The notes beneath the pieces were generated by a model. That model was not told where the DNA came from and made no database searches. It saw nothing but the letters and a program-made list of their open reading frames with translations. Made by a program: the position numbers and the translations under genes. DNA of 64,000 nucleotides. Source: JBGUVL01 sp964370395 (lineage in GTDB: Bacteria; Bacillota_I; Bacilli_A; Erysipelotrichales; Erysipelotrichaceae). This document shows, in pieces, positions 8,913 to 16,795 of the stretch. Location of the stretch: assembly GCA_964370395.1 (NCBI GenBank), contig CAYJIZ010000006.1, positions 1-64,000 on the forward strand, in the 5' to 3' direction. Position 1 is the stretch's first letter, and each line of letters begins with the position of its first letter.

Positions 8913-9344
8913 ATGATTTTAGGAACTATTGAAATGGAAAATGGAGCTGTCATTCCATTTGAATTATACGATGAGGAGGCACCTATTACAGTTAATAACT
9001 TTGTGAAACTGATTAAAGAAGGGTATTATGATGGAAAAACTTTCCACCGTGTAATTGCTAATTTCGTGTCTCAAGGTGGTTGTCCAAATGGGAACGGAAC
9101 TGGAGATTTAGGGTACAGCATTCCTTGTGAAGCAAGTGCAAATACGCATAAACATGAAGCAGGAAGTTTATCTATGGCGCATAGAGGGAAAGATACAGGT
9201 TGCTGTCAATTCTTTATTTGTCATGAGGGACAACCGCACTTAGATGGTGTGCATACAGTTTTTGGAAAAGTAACAGACAACATGGGTGTTGTAAGAACAA
9301 TGCAAAATGGTGATGTTATGCAAAAGGTGAGCATTAGCGAATAG
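8913..9344 (+). CDS. Cyclophilin-type peptidyl-prolyl cis-trans isomerase
   Basis: Cytoplasmic prolyl isomerase of 143 residues with the compact bacterial cyclophilin fold. Conserved blocks: APITVNNFVKLIKEGYYDG, FHRVIANFVSQGGCPNGNGTG (the catalytic Arg of FHRV and Q of the active site), SLSMAHRGKDTGCCQFFI and LDGVHTVFGKV. The second ATG (8913) is preferred because AAGAGAGG at 8897-8904 is eight bases upstream of it but only two from the ATG at 8907. The promoter is just upstream. Two small membrane-protein genes follow almost without gap and are likely co-transcribed up to the tandem terminators at 10020. Confidence 0.92.
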   Translation: MILGTIEMENGAVIPFELYDEEAPITVNNFVKLIKEGYYDGKTFHRVIANFVSQGGCPNGNGTGDLGYSIPCEASANTHKHEAGSLSMAHRGKDTGCCQFFICHEGQPHLDGVHTVFGKVTDNMGVVRTMQNGDVMQKVSISE

Positions 9345-9345
9345 T

Positions 9346-9690
9346 ATGAGTGATGTTAGAAAGTTGGGAGTACCTTTTTTAATTATTATTCTAGGTGCGT
9401 TTATGATCAAGCTTGTATCTACATACATTGATGTATCATGGCAAGTGATAAAAGTGTTAGAAACAATTGTGTTATGTGCATTTGGAGCTAGTTTGAATGC
9501 GACAAAGCGAAAAGGTGGGAATGGTGTTATTTATAAAGTGTTGGCTATTGTTATCGTAGTTATACTATTGTTAATGGAATTAGGTGTCGTTTCTATACCT
9601 TTTGTTGTTTCATTATTTACTACGATAGGAATATATCAGACATTTGTTTATTTATTATATATCTTTAGTGGATATATATTTATGGAGTAA
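9346..9690 (+). CDS. Small multi-pass membrane protein, function unknown
   Basis: A 114-residue hydrophobic protein with three to four membrane segments (about 9-27, 36-50, 62-81 and 86-112) and a basic loop NATKRKGG between them. The start codon follows the cyclophilin stop after a single base and no close ribosome site is seen, so translational coupling is likely. I do not recognise a family and assign no function. Confidence 0.7.
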   Translation: MSDVRKLGVPFLIIILGAFMIKLVSTYIDVSWQVIKVLETIVLCAFGASLNATKRKGGNGVIYKVLAIVIVVILLLMELGVVSIPFVVSLFTTIGIYQTFVYLLYIFSGYIFME

Positions 9691-9693
9691 TAT

Positions 9694-10020
9694 ATGAAAA
9701 AAGTAACGTGTCCTTCTTGTAAAAAAGATATAACAATGCCAACATTTATGCTATTGAGTAGCATAGAATGTCAACATTGTAAAAAATCATTCTATTTTAC
9801 TAAAAAAATGTTTTTTATGCTTGTTGAAATGTTAATTCAAGTTGCCATATTATTCACTGTGTATGAACTGTTATATGTAGTAGCAGGTTTACCTTTGGTT
9901 TTGGTAGGTGTGCTTGTGCTTGGTTTATCTTTAGTGTTAATGAATGTGTTCACATGGATTTGTGTAAAGCTTTCTAAAAAGAATAAACTATATAAATTGG
10001 ATTCAAGAATAATAAAATAA
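9694..10020 (+). CDS. Zinc-ribbon membrane protein, function unknown
   Basis: A 108-residue protein starting with a four-cysteine zinc ribbon (CPSCKK near residue 6 and CQHCKK near 27), followed by two long hydrophobic segments (about 41-64 and 67-92) and a basic tail. It is probably a membrane protein with a cytoplasmic zinc knuckle. It sits 3 bases behind the preceding membrane protein with GGAG in front of the ATG, so the two are probably made together. No specific function is recognisable. Confidence 0.7.
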   Translation: MKKVTCPSCKKDITMPTFMLLSSIECQHCKKSFYFTKKMFFMLVEMLIQVAILFTVYELLYVVAGLPLVLVGVLVLGLSLVLMNVFTWICVKLSKKNKLYKLDSRIIK

Positions 10021-10061
10021 AAACAATCCCCTAGTGCTCAATTGTACTAGGGGATTGTTTT
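10020..10061. terminator. Strong symmetric terminator
   Basis: A perfect stem AAACAATCCCCTAGT / ACTAGGGGATTGTTT around a short loop, with A and T tracts on both sides. It could work on either strand. Confidence 0.9.
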
Positions 10062-10068
10062 GTAATAG

Positions 10069-10103
10069 AAAAGAGAGCCGAATTATTATAGTGGCTCTCT
10101 TTT
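10069..10103. terminator. Second tandem terminator
   Basis: AAAAGAGAGCC (10069-10079) pairs perfectly with GGCTCTCTTTT (10093-10103). It lies only a few bases behind the first terminator. Confidence 0.85.
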
Positions 10104-10123
10104 CATTATAAGGGGATAGAAAT

Positions 10124-10188
10124 GTATGAAATATAATAGGGGTTATAATTCATACAGCAAGGGTTTCTACCTTGCATGGGTATTATAT
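10124..10188. other. Possible structured RNA element in the helicase upstream gap
   Basis: The 300 bases between 10104 and the helicase start hold no gene. Within them GTATGAA...TTCATAC (10124-10130 / 10149-10155) can extend inward, and a second perfect hairpin GCAAGG-GTTTCTA-CCTTGC spans 10157-10175. An outer ATATAATA / TATTATAT pair (10131-10138 / 10181-10188) competes with the first stem. This resembles a two-state RNA, but I cannot assign a family or even a strand. The rest of the gap is A/T-rich with no further signal except the helicase promoter. Confidence 0.35.
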
Positions 10189-10370
10189 AATAAACAAAAT
10201 CAAATGTACACTAAAAAACAAAAAAATTTTTAACTTTTTATATGTAAGGGTTTTCTTGTTTCGTAGTGGGAATAATAGGTTAAAAATATTGGGAAAATTA
10301 GGTAAAAAAGAGGCGAGTTTAGGCATTCTAAAATAAAAAGTAAAAATAAATTGTGTTTTACTATTGTTGT

Positions 10371-10379
10371 GTTATACTT
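10371..10379 (+). promoter_or_regulatory. Extended -10 promoter of the helicase gene
   Basis: TGTTATACT lies about 30 bases before the helicase ATG and is followed by the ribosome site AAAGAGG. It gives a short leader. Confidence 0.5.
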
Positions 10380-10409
10380 AATCCATTGTTTAAATAGAAA
10401 AGAGGTTAT

Positions 10410-11987
10410 ATGATAACATTTAAAGACATAATTAAGGATGATAATATTTTAAAAGCAGTAGCAGAAATGGGATATGAACATCCAACAAAAATTCAGGAAA
10501 AATCAATCCCATTATTAGAAGAAGGGAAAGATATTATTGCAAAGTCAAACACAGGAACAGGGAAAACTGCTGCGTTTGGTTTAGCGTTGATGGAAAAAAT
10601 AATTCGTGGTGAAGTAGAGCAAGGTTTGGTGGTTTGTCCAACTAGAGAATTAGCACTACAAGTAAATGATGAGTTAGTAAAATTTGCGAAATATAATAAA
10701 AATATTAAAATTACATGTGTATATGGTGGTACACCAATTGATCGCCAAATTCGCGATTTAAAAAGAGGCGTAAACATTATAGTAGGTACACCAGGTAGAA
10801 TCATGGACCATATGCGTAGAAAGACAATCAAACCATTACAATGTGGATTTGTTGTGTTAGATGAAGCAGATGAAATGTTGAATATGGGATTTCGTGAAGA
10901 TATCGAGTGTATCTTAGAGCAAGTGAATAAACAAAGACAGGTTATTTTATTTAGTGCTACTATGCCAAAAGCAATTAAAGATATTGCAATGGTATATACA
11001 AAAGAAGCAGAGTTTGTAGAAGTCAAAAGTAAAAGAAAGACAGTCGATAAAATCACGCAATATTATTATGATGTACGTAGAGATGAAAAAGAAGATGCAG
11101 TAAAAACGTTAATGGACTTTTATCAAAGTAAAATGACAATCATTTTCTGTAACACGAAAGCGAAAGTAGACGAGTTAGTTGAGGATTTATCAAAACGTAA
11201 AGTGAAAGTAGCTGCATTACATGGAGATATCAAACAAGAGAAGCGTACTAAGATTATGAATGCGTTCAAAAAGACAGATCGCGGTATTTTGGTTGCAAGT
11301 GATGTTGCGGCTAGAGGGATTGATATTAGTAATATTGATTTAGTTATTAACTTTGACTTACCACAAGACCATGAAACGTATATTCACCGTATTGGTAGAA
11401 CGGGTCGTGCAGGTAAAGAAGGTGTTGCTATTGCATTAGTAACAAGTCGACGTCAATTCCAGCAATTGCGTGGTATTATGAAGTATACAAATGCAGATAT
11501 CACAAAAAAAGAAATGCCTACAAATGAAGAACTTGGAAAAATTAAAAAAGAGTTATTTAAAAAGAAGGTATTGGTTGCAGCAGATGATGGGATTATCCAT
11601 GAAAACATTCAATTGGCTAATGAGTTAATTAAAGCAGGTATGGATCCACAAGAAATCATTAGTGCATTAATTACTATTGCATATGGTGGTGTTGTTGAAA
11701 AGAGTGAAAAAGTAGAACGTAAAAAATTAAAAAGTGACGTTGAATTAAAATTCTCTTTGGGTAAACAAAGAGGTATTGATGCGCGTATGATCGAAATGGC
11801 TATTTGTGGTGCTTGTGATATTGAAAAGGCAGCGATTGGGAAGATTGATGTTCGTAGACAATATTCTATTGTGCACGTAGAACAGGCGATAGTTAATAAA
11901 ATCATGGACAACATGCAACAATGTAAGATTGCAAACAAACGTTGTGAAGTAACTAAGTATAAAAAAACAAAAACAAGAGAAAGATAA
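10410..11987 (+). CDS. DEAD-box ATP-dependent RNA helicase (CsdA/DeaD type)
   Basis: Cytoplasmic RNA helicase of 525 residues. Ordered motifs: Q motif HPTKIQEKSI, Walker A SNTGTGKT near 50, PTRELA, GTPGR, DEAD near 152, SAT near 183, then ARGIDI, and HRIGRTGRAG near 330. The C-terminal 75 residues (after FSLGKQRGIDARMIEMAI) look like the RNA-binding domain of the DbpA/CsdA group and end in a lysine/arginine tail. Family members remodel ribosomal and mRNA structure and are often cold-induced. AAAGAGG precedes the ATG. It is a single-gene unit closed by a strong terminator. Whether it is closest to CshA, DeaD or DbpA cannot be settled here. Confidence 0.92.
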   Translation: MITFKDIIKDDNILKAVAEMGYEHPTKIQEKSIPLLEEGKDIIAKSNTGTGKTAAFGLALMEKIIRGEVEQGLVVCPTRELALQVNDELVKFAKYNKNIKITCVYGGTPIDRQIRDLKRGVNIIVGTPGRIMDHMRRKTIKPLQCGFVVLDEADEMLNMGFREDIECILEQVNKQRQVILFSATMPKAIKDIAMVYTKEAEFVEVKSKRKTVDKITQYYYDVRRDEKEDAVKTLMDFYQSKMTIIFCNTKAKVDELVEDLSKRKVKVAALHGDIKQEKRTKIMNAFKKTDRGILVASDVAARGIDISNIDLVINFDLPQDHETYIHRIGRTGRAGKEGVAIALVTSRRQFQQLRGIMKYTNADITKKEMPTNEELGKIKKELFKKKVLVAADDGIIHENIQLANELIKAGMDPQEIISALITIAYGGVVEKSEKVERKKLKSDVELKFSLGKQRGIDARMIEMAICGACDIEKAAIGKIDVRRQYSIVHVEQAIVNKIMDNMQQCKIANKRCEVTKYKKTKTRER

Positions 11988-11993
11988 TTTGTA

Positions 11994-12031
11994 AATAAGT
12001 CCTGATTTTAAAGGGAATCAGGACTTATTTT
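11994..12031 (+). terminator. Terminator after the helicase gene
   Basis: AATAAGTCCTGATT pairs with AATCAGGACTTATT, followed by T. It separates the helicase from the tRNA cluster. Confidence 0.9.
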
Positions 12032-12060
12032 AAAAAAAATAAAAAAATTCAAAAAAAGAC

Positions 12061-12089
12061 TTGTCAACATATCGTTTATTTGCTATTAT
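12061..12089 (+). promoter_or_regulatory. Promoter of the tRNA cluster
   Basis: TTGTCA (12061-12066), 17-base spacer, TATTAT (12084-12089) with extended TG. This is the only good promoter before the seven tRNA genes. Confidence 0.8.
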
Positions 12090-12119
12090 TATATAGCGCT
12101 GAAACGGTGCAAAAAACAT

Positions 12120-12196
12120 GCGCCCATAGCTCAACTGGATAGAGCGTCTGACTACGGATCAGGAGGTTGTGGATTCGATTTCTGCTGGGCGCGCCA
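12120..12196 (+). tRNA. tRNA-Arg (anticodon ACG)
   Basis: Full cloverleaf with GCGCCCA/TGGGCGC acceptor stem, encoded CCA, and loop CTACGGA giving anticodon ACG. The T stem GTGGA/TCTGC has two G-U wobbles and an A-U pair at the 53-61 position, which is normally G-C. Confidence 0.93.
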
Positions 12197-12209
12197 TTTT
12201 AATTAACTT

Positions 12210-12286
12210 CGGGAAGTAGCACAGCTTGGTAGTGCACCTGGTTTGGGACCAGGGGGTCGCAGGTTCGAATCCTGTCATCCCGACCA
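12210..12286 (+). tRNA. tRNA-Pro (anticodon TGG)
   Basis: CGGGAAG/CATCCCG acceptor stem, anticodon loop TTTGGGA flanked by CCTGG/CCAGG, CCA encoded. Confidence 0.95.
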
Positions 12287-12301
12287 TTAAATTTAAAACA
12301 T

Positions 12302-12378
12302 GGCGAGGTAGCTTAGTTGGCTAGAGCGCTCGGTTCATACCCGGGAGGTCGTGGGTTCGAGTCCCACTCTCGCTACCA
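12302..12378 (+). tRNA. tRNA-Met, elongator (anticodon CAT)
   Basis: Loop TTCATAC gives CAT. The G1-U72 acceptor end and overall sequence agree with the elongator methionine tRNA of Bacillota as I recall it, rather than initiator or tRNA-Ile2. CCA encoded. Confidence 0.88.
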
Positions 12379-12388
12379 TTAAATTAAT

Positions 12389-12465
12389 GGACCTTTAGCT
12401 CAGTTGGTTAGAGCAACCGGCTCATAACCGGTTGGTCGTAGGTTCGAGTCCTACAAGGTCCACCA
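12389..12465 (+). tRNA. tRNA-Ile2 (anticodon CAT, lysidine type)
   Basis: Loop CTCATAA gives CAT, but the GGACCTT/AAGGTCC acceptor and body match the AUA-reading isoleucine tRNA whose C34 is modified to lysidine by TilS. CCA encoded. Confidence 0.85.
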
Positions 12466-12481
12466 AAAAAATCTTAAATAT

Positions 12482-12572
12482 GGAGGAATACCCAAGTGGT
12501 TGAAGGGTCCGGTCTTGAAAACCGGTAGGTCGGGAAACTGGCGCCTGGGTTCGAATCCCAGTTCCTCCGCCA
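12482..12572 (+). tRNA. tRNA-Ser (anticodon TGA)
   Basis: Class II tRNA with a long variable arm. The loop CTTGAAA gives TGA. GGAGGAA acceptor 5' strand, CCA encoded. Confidence 0.95.
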
Positions 12573-12595
12573 TTAAAAAAATGAATACCACTTAT

Positions 12596-12672
<77 letters not shown>

Positions 12673-12675
12673 AGT

Positions 12676-12751
12676 GGTCCCGTAGCTCAGTCGGTAGAGC
12701 AAAGGACTGAAAATCCTTGTGTCGTTGGTTCGATTCCGACCGGAACCACCA
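12676..12751 (+). tRNA. tRNA-Phe (anticodon GAA) with a C4-A69 mismatch
   Basis: Loop CTGAAAA gives GAA. The acceptor strands are GGTCCCG and CGGAACC, so position 4 C faces position 69 A; the other six pairs are intact. It starts three bases after the CCA of tRNA-fMet. CCA encoded. Confidence 0.92.
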
Positions 12752-12761
12752 TTGAAAAAGA

Positions 12762-12802
12762 AGCGTTAAGACCTTGAATAAAGGACTTAACGCTATTTTT
12801 TT
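12762..12802 (+). terminator. Terminator of the tRNA cluster
   Basis: AGCGTTAAG pairs with CTTAACGCT, with an inner CCTT/AAGG extension, followed by seven T. Confidence 0.9.
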
Positions 12803-13190
12803 GCTTATAAGATCTTTATCATCTATTTTTGCTGGATAAGAAATTAATACAAATAAATGACTAAATAGGACGGCTTGAGATTTGTTTAATTTTGGGTCGT
12901 TTTTAAATGGAAACAGAATATCTCACTTATACCAAATGTACACATTTAAAAACACATTTTTGATTGATTCGTTTTAACCTTAAAGTTTGTTCAGTCTGAA
13001 TTCAACAGCAAAAATAAAAGAATCTGAAATACCGCTTTTTTTCATTGTTTTGGGATGCAAAAGCTATGCTTTTTCATGAAAATGGTTATAAAATGAAAAA
13101 AGAGTTAAAAAATGATGAAATATTGATAAAAATAACATTTCAAAAATTAAACTAAATATGTAAAAATATGTAAAAAAAGCCCTAATTTAC
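12803..13190. other. Non-coding gap before the pilus operon
   Basis: About 390 very A/T-rich bases. I see no open frame with a ribosome site and no tRNA. A short AAAAGC-TAT-GCTTTT hairpin followed by T occurs near 13070. I find nothing else to annotate. Confidence 0.4.
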
Positions 13191-13219
13191 TTGCTTTATG
13201 GACTATTTCGATATATTAT
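13191..13219 (+). promoter_or_regulatory. Promoter of the type IV pilus operon
   Basis: TTGCTT (13191-13196), 17-base spacer, TATTAT (13214-13219). It predicts a leader of about 95 bases, in which ATATTTCTAA (13238-13247) and TTAGAAATAT (13275-13284) form a perfect 10-base-pair stem ahead of the ribosome site. Confidence 0.6.
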
Positions 13220-13320
13220 ATGTTTATAAAGAGCCCTATATTTCTAAAATTTGTAAAATACATTATATAACTAATTAGAAATATAACTCATAAATAGTTG
13301 AAAGGAAAAGGGATTTTAAA

Positions 13321-13797
13321 ATGAAAAAGTTTAGAAAAAACAAAAAGGGGTTTACATTAGTTGAAGTTGTTGTAGTTCTAGTTATTATTGCGATTTTAAT
13401 TGCTATCGCTGTACCTTCAGTAATGAAGTACATCGATGATGCAAACGAAGCAAAGTATTTAGCGGAAGCAAGAGCAGTATACATCGCTACTGAAGCAGAG
13501 TTAACAAAGGATTATGCAGATAACAAAAAAGTTGACTTTAGTATTTATGGGACAGATAAGACAGGTGCTGATTTCTTAAAAGAAGTTTCAGATGCAAGTT
13601 CTGTTACTACGACTAAAGTGACAGTTTATACAAGTGCAACTGCTAATGTACCAATTGACAGCACGAAAAAAGGGGATCAAAGTATTAAACCTAATGCAGT
13701 GGTGAAATATGTTGTTGAATTTACATCACCATCAAGTAATGATCCTCAAACAGTAACAATTACAAAAAACGGTACAGCAACGTTAGGTGCTAAGTAG
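13321..13797 (+). CDS. pilA: Major type IV pilin
   Basis: Prepilin of 158 residues with the class III signal MKKFRKNKKG followed by FTLVEVVVVLVIIAILIAIA. PilD-type peptidase would cut after Gly10, leaving N-methylated Phe1 and Glu5. The hydrophobic helix runs to about residue 34, and a short globular domain rich in Thr, Ser and Lys follows, with no Cys pair. First gene of the operon, directly after its promoter and with AAAGGA upstream. A hairpin right after the gene probably lets the pilin be made in excess over the assembly proteins. It could in principle be a major pseudopilin, but the presence of PilT points to a real pilus. Confidence 0.88.
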   Translation: MKKFRKNKKGFTLVEVVVVLVIIAILIAIAVPSVMKYIDDANEAKYLAEARAVYIATEAELTKDYADNKKVDFSIYGTDKTGADFLKEVSDASSVTTTKVTVYTSATANVPIDSTKKGDQSIKPNAVVKYVVEFTSPSSNDPQTVTITKNGTATLGAK

Positions 13798-13820
13798 TAT
13801 CGAATTAACTTAATTATTAA

Positions 13821-13849
13821 ATAAAGCCTCTAGCTACTAGAGGCTTTAT
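13821..13849 (+). terminator. Hairpin between pilin and pilD (partial terminator)
   Basis: ATAAAGCCTCTAG pairs with CTAGAGGCTTTAT around a three-base loop. It has only a short T run, so read-through into pilD is likely. Confidence 0.7.
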
Positions 13850-13885
13850 GCCTTATTGTTGTATGGATGGAAAGGGGGATTATGT

Positions 13886-14653
13886 ATGGATTTCATATTG
13901 GTGCTTTGTTATGTATATGCGTTTATCGTTGGTTTATGCGTTGCAAGTTTTATCAATGTGGTGATTTATCGAGTACCAAATAAATTGAACTTTGTGAGCG
14001 GTAGATCATTTTGTCCAAGTTGTCATAATACCTTGAAGCCATATGATATGATCCCTGTATTTAGTTGGTTGTTTTTAAAAGGAAAGTGTCGTTTTTGTCA
14101 GACATCTATTTCTATTCGTTATCCATTAATTGAACTATTTGGTGGCCTGATAGCAGTATTGCTTTTTCATCATTATGGTTTTGATTGGCATACTATCGTC
14201 GTTTTTGTGTTTGCTATGGTACTTTTAGCAGTCGCTTTTATCGATATTGATACGATGGAGATAGCGAATGGAATTGTTATATTTTTACTTTTTTATGGTA
14301 TAATATTTATATTAATAGACAACAATATAACAATTATGCAAAGAGCGATTGGCTTTTTTATCGCAAGTGTACCAATGTTTCTAATTAATTTAGTAGTTAG
14401 TGATAGTTTTGGCGGTGGTGATATTAAGTTAATGGCGGTTTGTGGTTTGATTTTGGGATGGCAAAACACCTTGCTTGCAATGTTTATTGCGATTGTGCTT
14501 GCAGGTGCATATGGTGTATATTTGATGGCTAGCAAAAAAATAGAAAAAGGTGGACATATCGCATTTGGTCCATACCTATGTGTAGGGGTTTTCATTGCTT
14601 TGTTGTATGGCGATGCAATGATACAAGGTTATTTATCGATATTTGGAATGTAA
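13886..14653 (+). CDS. pilD: Prepilin peptidase and N-methyltransferase PilD
   Basis: Integral membrane aspartic peptidase of 255 residues that cleaves and N-methylates the prepilins of this operon. The N-terminal cytoplasmic loop carries the zinc-type cysteines CPSC and CRFC (around 40 and 65). The catalytic aspartates are in AFIDIDTMEI near 122 and in the GGGDIKLM motif near 180. About seven to eight membrane segments are visible. The start at 13886 is chosen because AAAGGGGG lies seven bases upstream; the longer reading from a TTG at 13856 would include the ribosome site. Confidence 0.93.
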   Translation: MDFILVLCYVYAFIVGLCVASFINVVIYRVPNKLNFVSGRSFCPSCHNTLKPYDMIPVFSWLFLKGKCRFCQTSISIRYPLIELFGGLIAVLLFHHYGFDWHTIVVFVFAMVLLAVAFIDIDTMEIANGIVIFLLFYGIIFILIDNNITIMQRAIGFFIASVPMFLINLVVSDSFGGGDIKLMAVCGLILGWQNTLLAMFIAIVLAGAYGVYLMASKKIEKGGHIAFGPYLCVGVFIALLYGDAMIQGYLSIFGM

Positions 14654-14671
14654 TCAAAGTGGGGTAGATAT

Positions 14672-15862
14672 ATGGCTACGTATAAATATGTTGCGAAAGA
14701 CATGAATGCGAAAATCGTAAAAGATAAAATGGAGGCAAGGAGTAGAAATGAACTTGTCAATTTTTTGCGTGCGAAAAATTTGTATTTAATTGATTGTAAG
14801 GAATTAAGTGAAGCAGAGAAGACAACGTATAAATTTAAGTTGAATGAGTTGTCTGAATTTAATCGTCAATTAAGTACAATGCTTGGTTCTGGAATCTCTT
14901 TGATTCGAGCCATGTCCATTTTAGTAAAACGTGATAATAAAGCAAAAGTGAGTGAGGTTTACAAACGTATTTATGTAAAGCTTCAACAGGGGTTTGCCTT
15001 ATCGGTCGCATTATCAGAACAAGGAAGTGCTTTTCCACCAATTATGATCAACATGATTCGTGCAGGAGAAGAAAGTGGACAATTGGAAAGAACGACACGT
15101 AAGTTAGCGGTACAATTTGAAAAAGACCATCGTATGAAAAATAAAATTAAAAATGCGATGACTTATCCAATTATCTTATTGTGTGTAACGGTGGGTGTTA
15201 TCTTCTTGATTTTCACATTTATCTTACCGACCTTCTTTACTTATTTTGAAGGAAAAGAAATGCCACTTATTACACAAATTGTATTGGCATTCTCGACGTT
15301 TATGACAAGTTATTGGTACATTGTCGTGATTGTTGTGCTTGCGATTATAGCGATATGGTTAATTATGTTGCGAGAAGATAAAGTTCGCTTGCGTTACGAT
15401 AAGTTAAAAGTAGATTTACCAAAAGTAGGGAAATTGATCCGTATTATTTATACCGCTCGTTTTGCAAGAACGATGAGTTCCTTATATTCCAGTGGGGTAT
15501 CGATGATTAATGCGTTGGCATTAGCGAAAGATACGATCAATAATGCTTACATTGCTTCGCAGTTTGATGGAGTAATGAAAGAAGTGAGAGATGGAACTAC
15601 TTTATCGATAGCAATACAAAAAATTGATGGATTTGATGCAAAGTTATTTAGTTCTATTTTCATTGGAGAAGAAAGTGGTAAGTTAGATGAAATGCTAGAA
15701 TCCATTGCTGATGATTTTGATTATGAAGCAGACATCGCGACACAGCGATTGGTATCGTTAATGGAACCAGTGATGATAATTATTTTAGCGTTTATTGTTG
15801 GTACGGTTATGATTTCAGTAATGTTACCGCTGTATACAATGTACAGCAGTATTGGCGCATGA
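14672..15862 (+). CDS. pilC: Type IV pilus inner-membrane platform protein PilC
   Basis: Polytopic membrane protein of 396 residues, the normal length. Two GspF-type domains are seen, about 62-185 and 265-388, each with the GEESGxL motif (RAGEESGQLE and IGEESGKLDE) and each followed by hydrophobic helices. It is the platform on which PilB and PilT act. GGGG precedes the ATG. It lies 18 bases after pilD in the same transcript. Confidence 0.93.
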   Translation: MATYKYVAKDMNAKIVKDKMEARSRNELVNFLRAKNLYLIDCKELSEAEKTTYKFKLNELSEFNRQLSTMLGSGISLIRAMSILVKRDNKAKVSEVYKRIYVKLQQGFALSVALSEQGSAFPPIMINMIRAGEESGQLERTTRKLAVQFEKDHRMKNKIKNAMTYPIILLCVTVGVIFLIFTFILPTFFTYFEGKEMPLITQIVLAFSTFMTSYWYIVVIVVLAIIAIWLIMLREDKVRLRYDKLKVDLPKVGKLIRIIYTARFARTMSSLYSSGVSMINALALAKDTINNAYIASQFDGVMKEVRDGTTLSIAIQKIDGFDAKLFSSIFIGEESGKLDEMLESIADDFDYEADIATQRLVSLMEPVMIIILAFIVGTVMISVMLPLYTMYSSIGA

Positions 15863-15878
15863 TAGGAAGGGCAACGTG

Positions 15879-16784
15879 ATGAAAAAAGAAAATATATTAT
15901 ATTTGTCAAATGAGAATGCACAACTGATTGTTGGTAGTGATGATCATAAGGACATGACAAAAATTTATGAATACAAAACGTTTCCTTTGGCGGAAGGGTC
16001 CATGATTAATGGGGTTATCACCGATGAGTTCGAAGTGAAAAATGTATTGAAAAAAATTGTAGAAGAAGGTTACAAGGACGTGAACCTAGTAATTGATAGT
16101 GGACAAATTTTAACCAAAGCGGTTATTGTTCCTAAAATGAAAAACAAACATTTAATACAGTTCGTGAAAGATGAATTATCTAGTGTTGGTGAAAACAGTG
16201 AAGATTTAGTATATGACTATGCTTATATGGGAGAAGTAGACGATGGAAGTCATGCTCAGCAAATTTTGTGTTGTGCAGTAGAACGTAAGCTATTGTCGAG
16301 TTACATTGATATTTTTAAAGAGTGTGGCATAACGATTAAGAGCATAGATTATGCAATGAATATTATAAGTAAGATTGCCAATGAGTTGTTGGTAAGCAAT
16401 GAGAAATCATACTTATTGTCGATTATTGATGGGAACAACTTAATCTCTGCATTGTTTGAAAATCAAAAATTTAAGTTATCGTATCGCTCTCGTGTATTAG
16501 CAGCAAGAGAGAGTGAATCGTTTAAGGCAGAATTATTAAACAATATTGCGAATATCTATCAATTCTCTAAGTCAGGAGAAAACAGTGTTGCATTAGAAAA
16601 AGTATATTTGTGTAATTTGATGGAAAAAGAAGAAGATGTGGTAGAAAGAATTCATTCCTCGCTTGCTATTGAAGCGGAAGTGTTACCAATCTCACCATCG
16701 ATTTATGTAGTCAATGAGAGCAATAAAGAGCAGTTTCATTTAGATCATTATATTTTACCAGTAGGGTATTTGTTTAAACGATAG
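15879..16784 (+). CDS. pilM: Actin-like pilus assembly protein PilM
   Basis: Cytoplasmic protein of 301 residues with the layout of PilM-type actin-fold ATPases. An N-terminal strand pair (ILYLSNENAQLIVG) is followed by the conserved turnover block NLVIDSGQILTKAVIVPKM near 70-88, and later strands such as SYLLSIIDGNNLISALFENQK. It normally binds the cytoplasmic tail of PilN and links the alignment complex to PilB. The ATG at 15879 has GGAAGGG seven bases upstream; an upstream TTG inside pilC is ignored. Sequence identity to known PilM is probably low, so the call leans on gene order. Confidence 0.75.
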   Translation: MKKENILYLSNENAQLIVGSDDHKDMTKIYEYKTFPLAEGSMINGVITDEFEVKNVLKKIVEEGYKDVNLVIDSGQILTKAVIVPKMKNKHLIQFVKDELSSVGENSEDLVYDYAYMGEVDDGSHAQQILCCAVERKLLSSYIDIFKECGITIKSIDYAMNIISKIANELLVSNEKSYLLSIIDGNNLISALFENQKFKLSYRSRVLAARESESFKAELLNNIANIYQFSKSGENSVALEKVYLCNLMEKEEDVVERIHSSLAIEAEVLPISPSIYVVNESNKEQFHLDHYILPVGYLFKR

Positions 16785-16795
16785 GAGGGGATCAC

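Noticed and set aside
10131..10190. Purine riboswitch
   Set aside because: GTTTCTACC recalls the purine J2/3 core, but here it is the loop of a perfect hairpin, the three-stem layout is missing, and the helicase promoter lies downstream.
10493..11056. 187-codon minus-strand open frame
   Set aside because: It is antisense to the helicase catalytic core, has no ribosome site and reads as low-complexity shadow.
12803..13190. Small genes in the gap before the pilus operon
   Set aside because: No open frame has a ribosome site, and the sequence is simple A/T-rich DNA.
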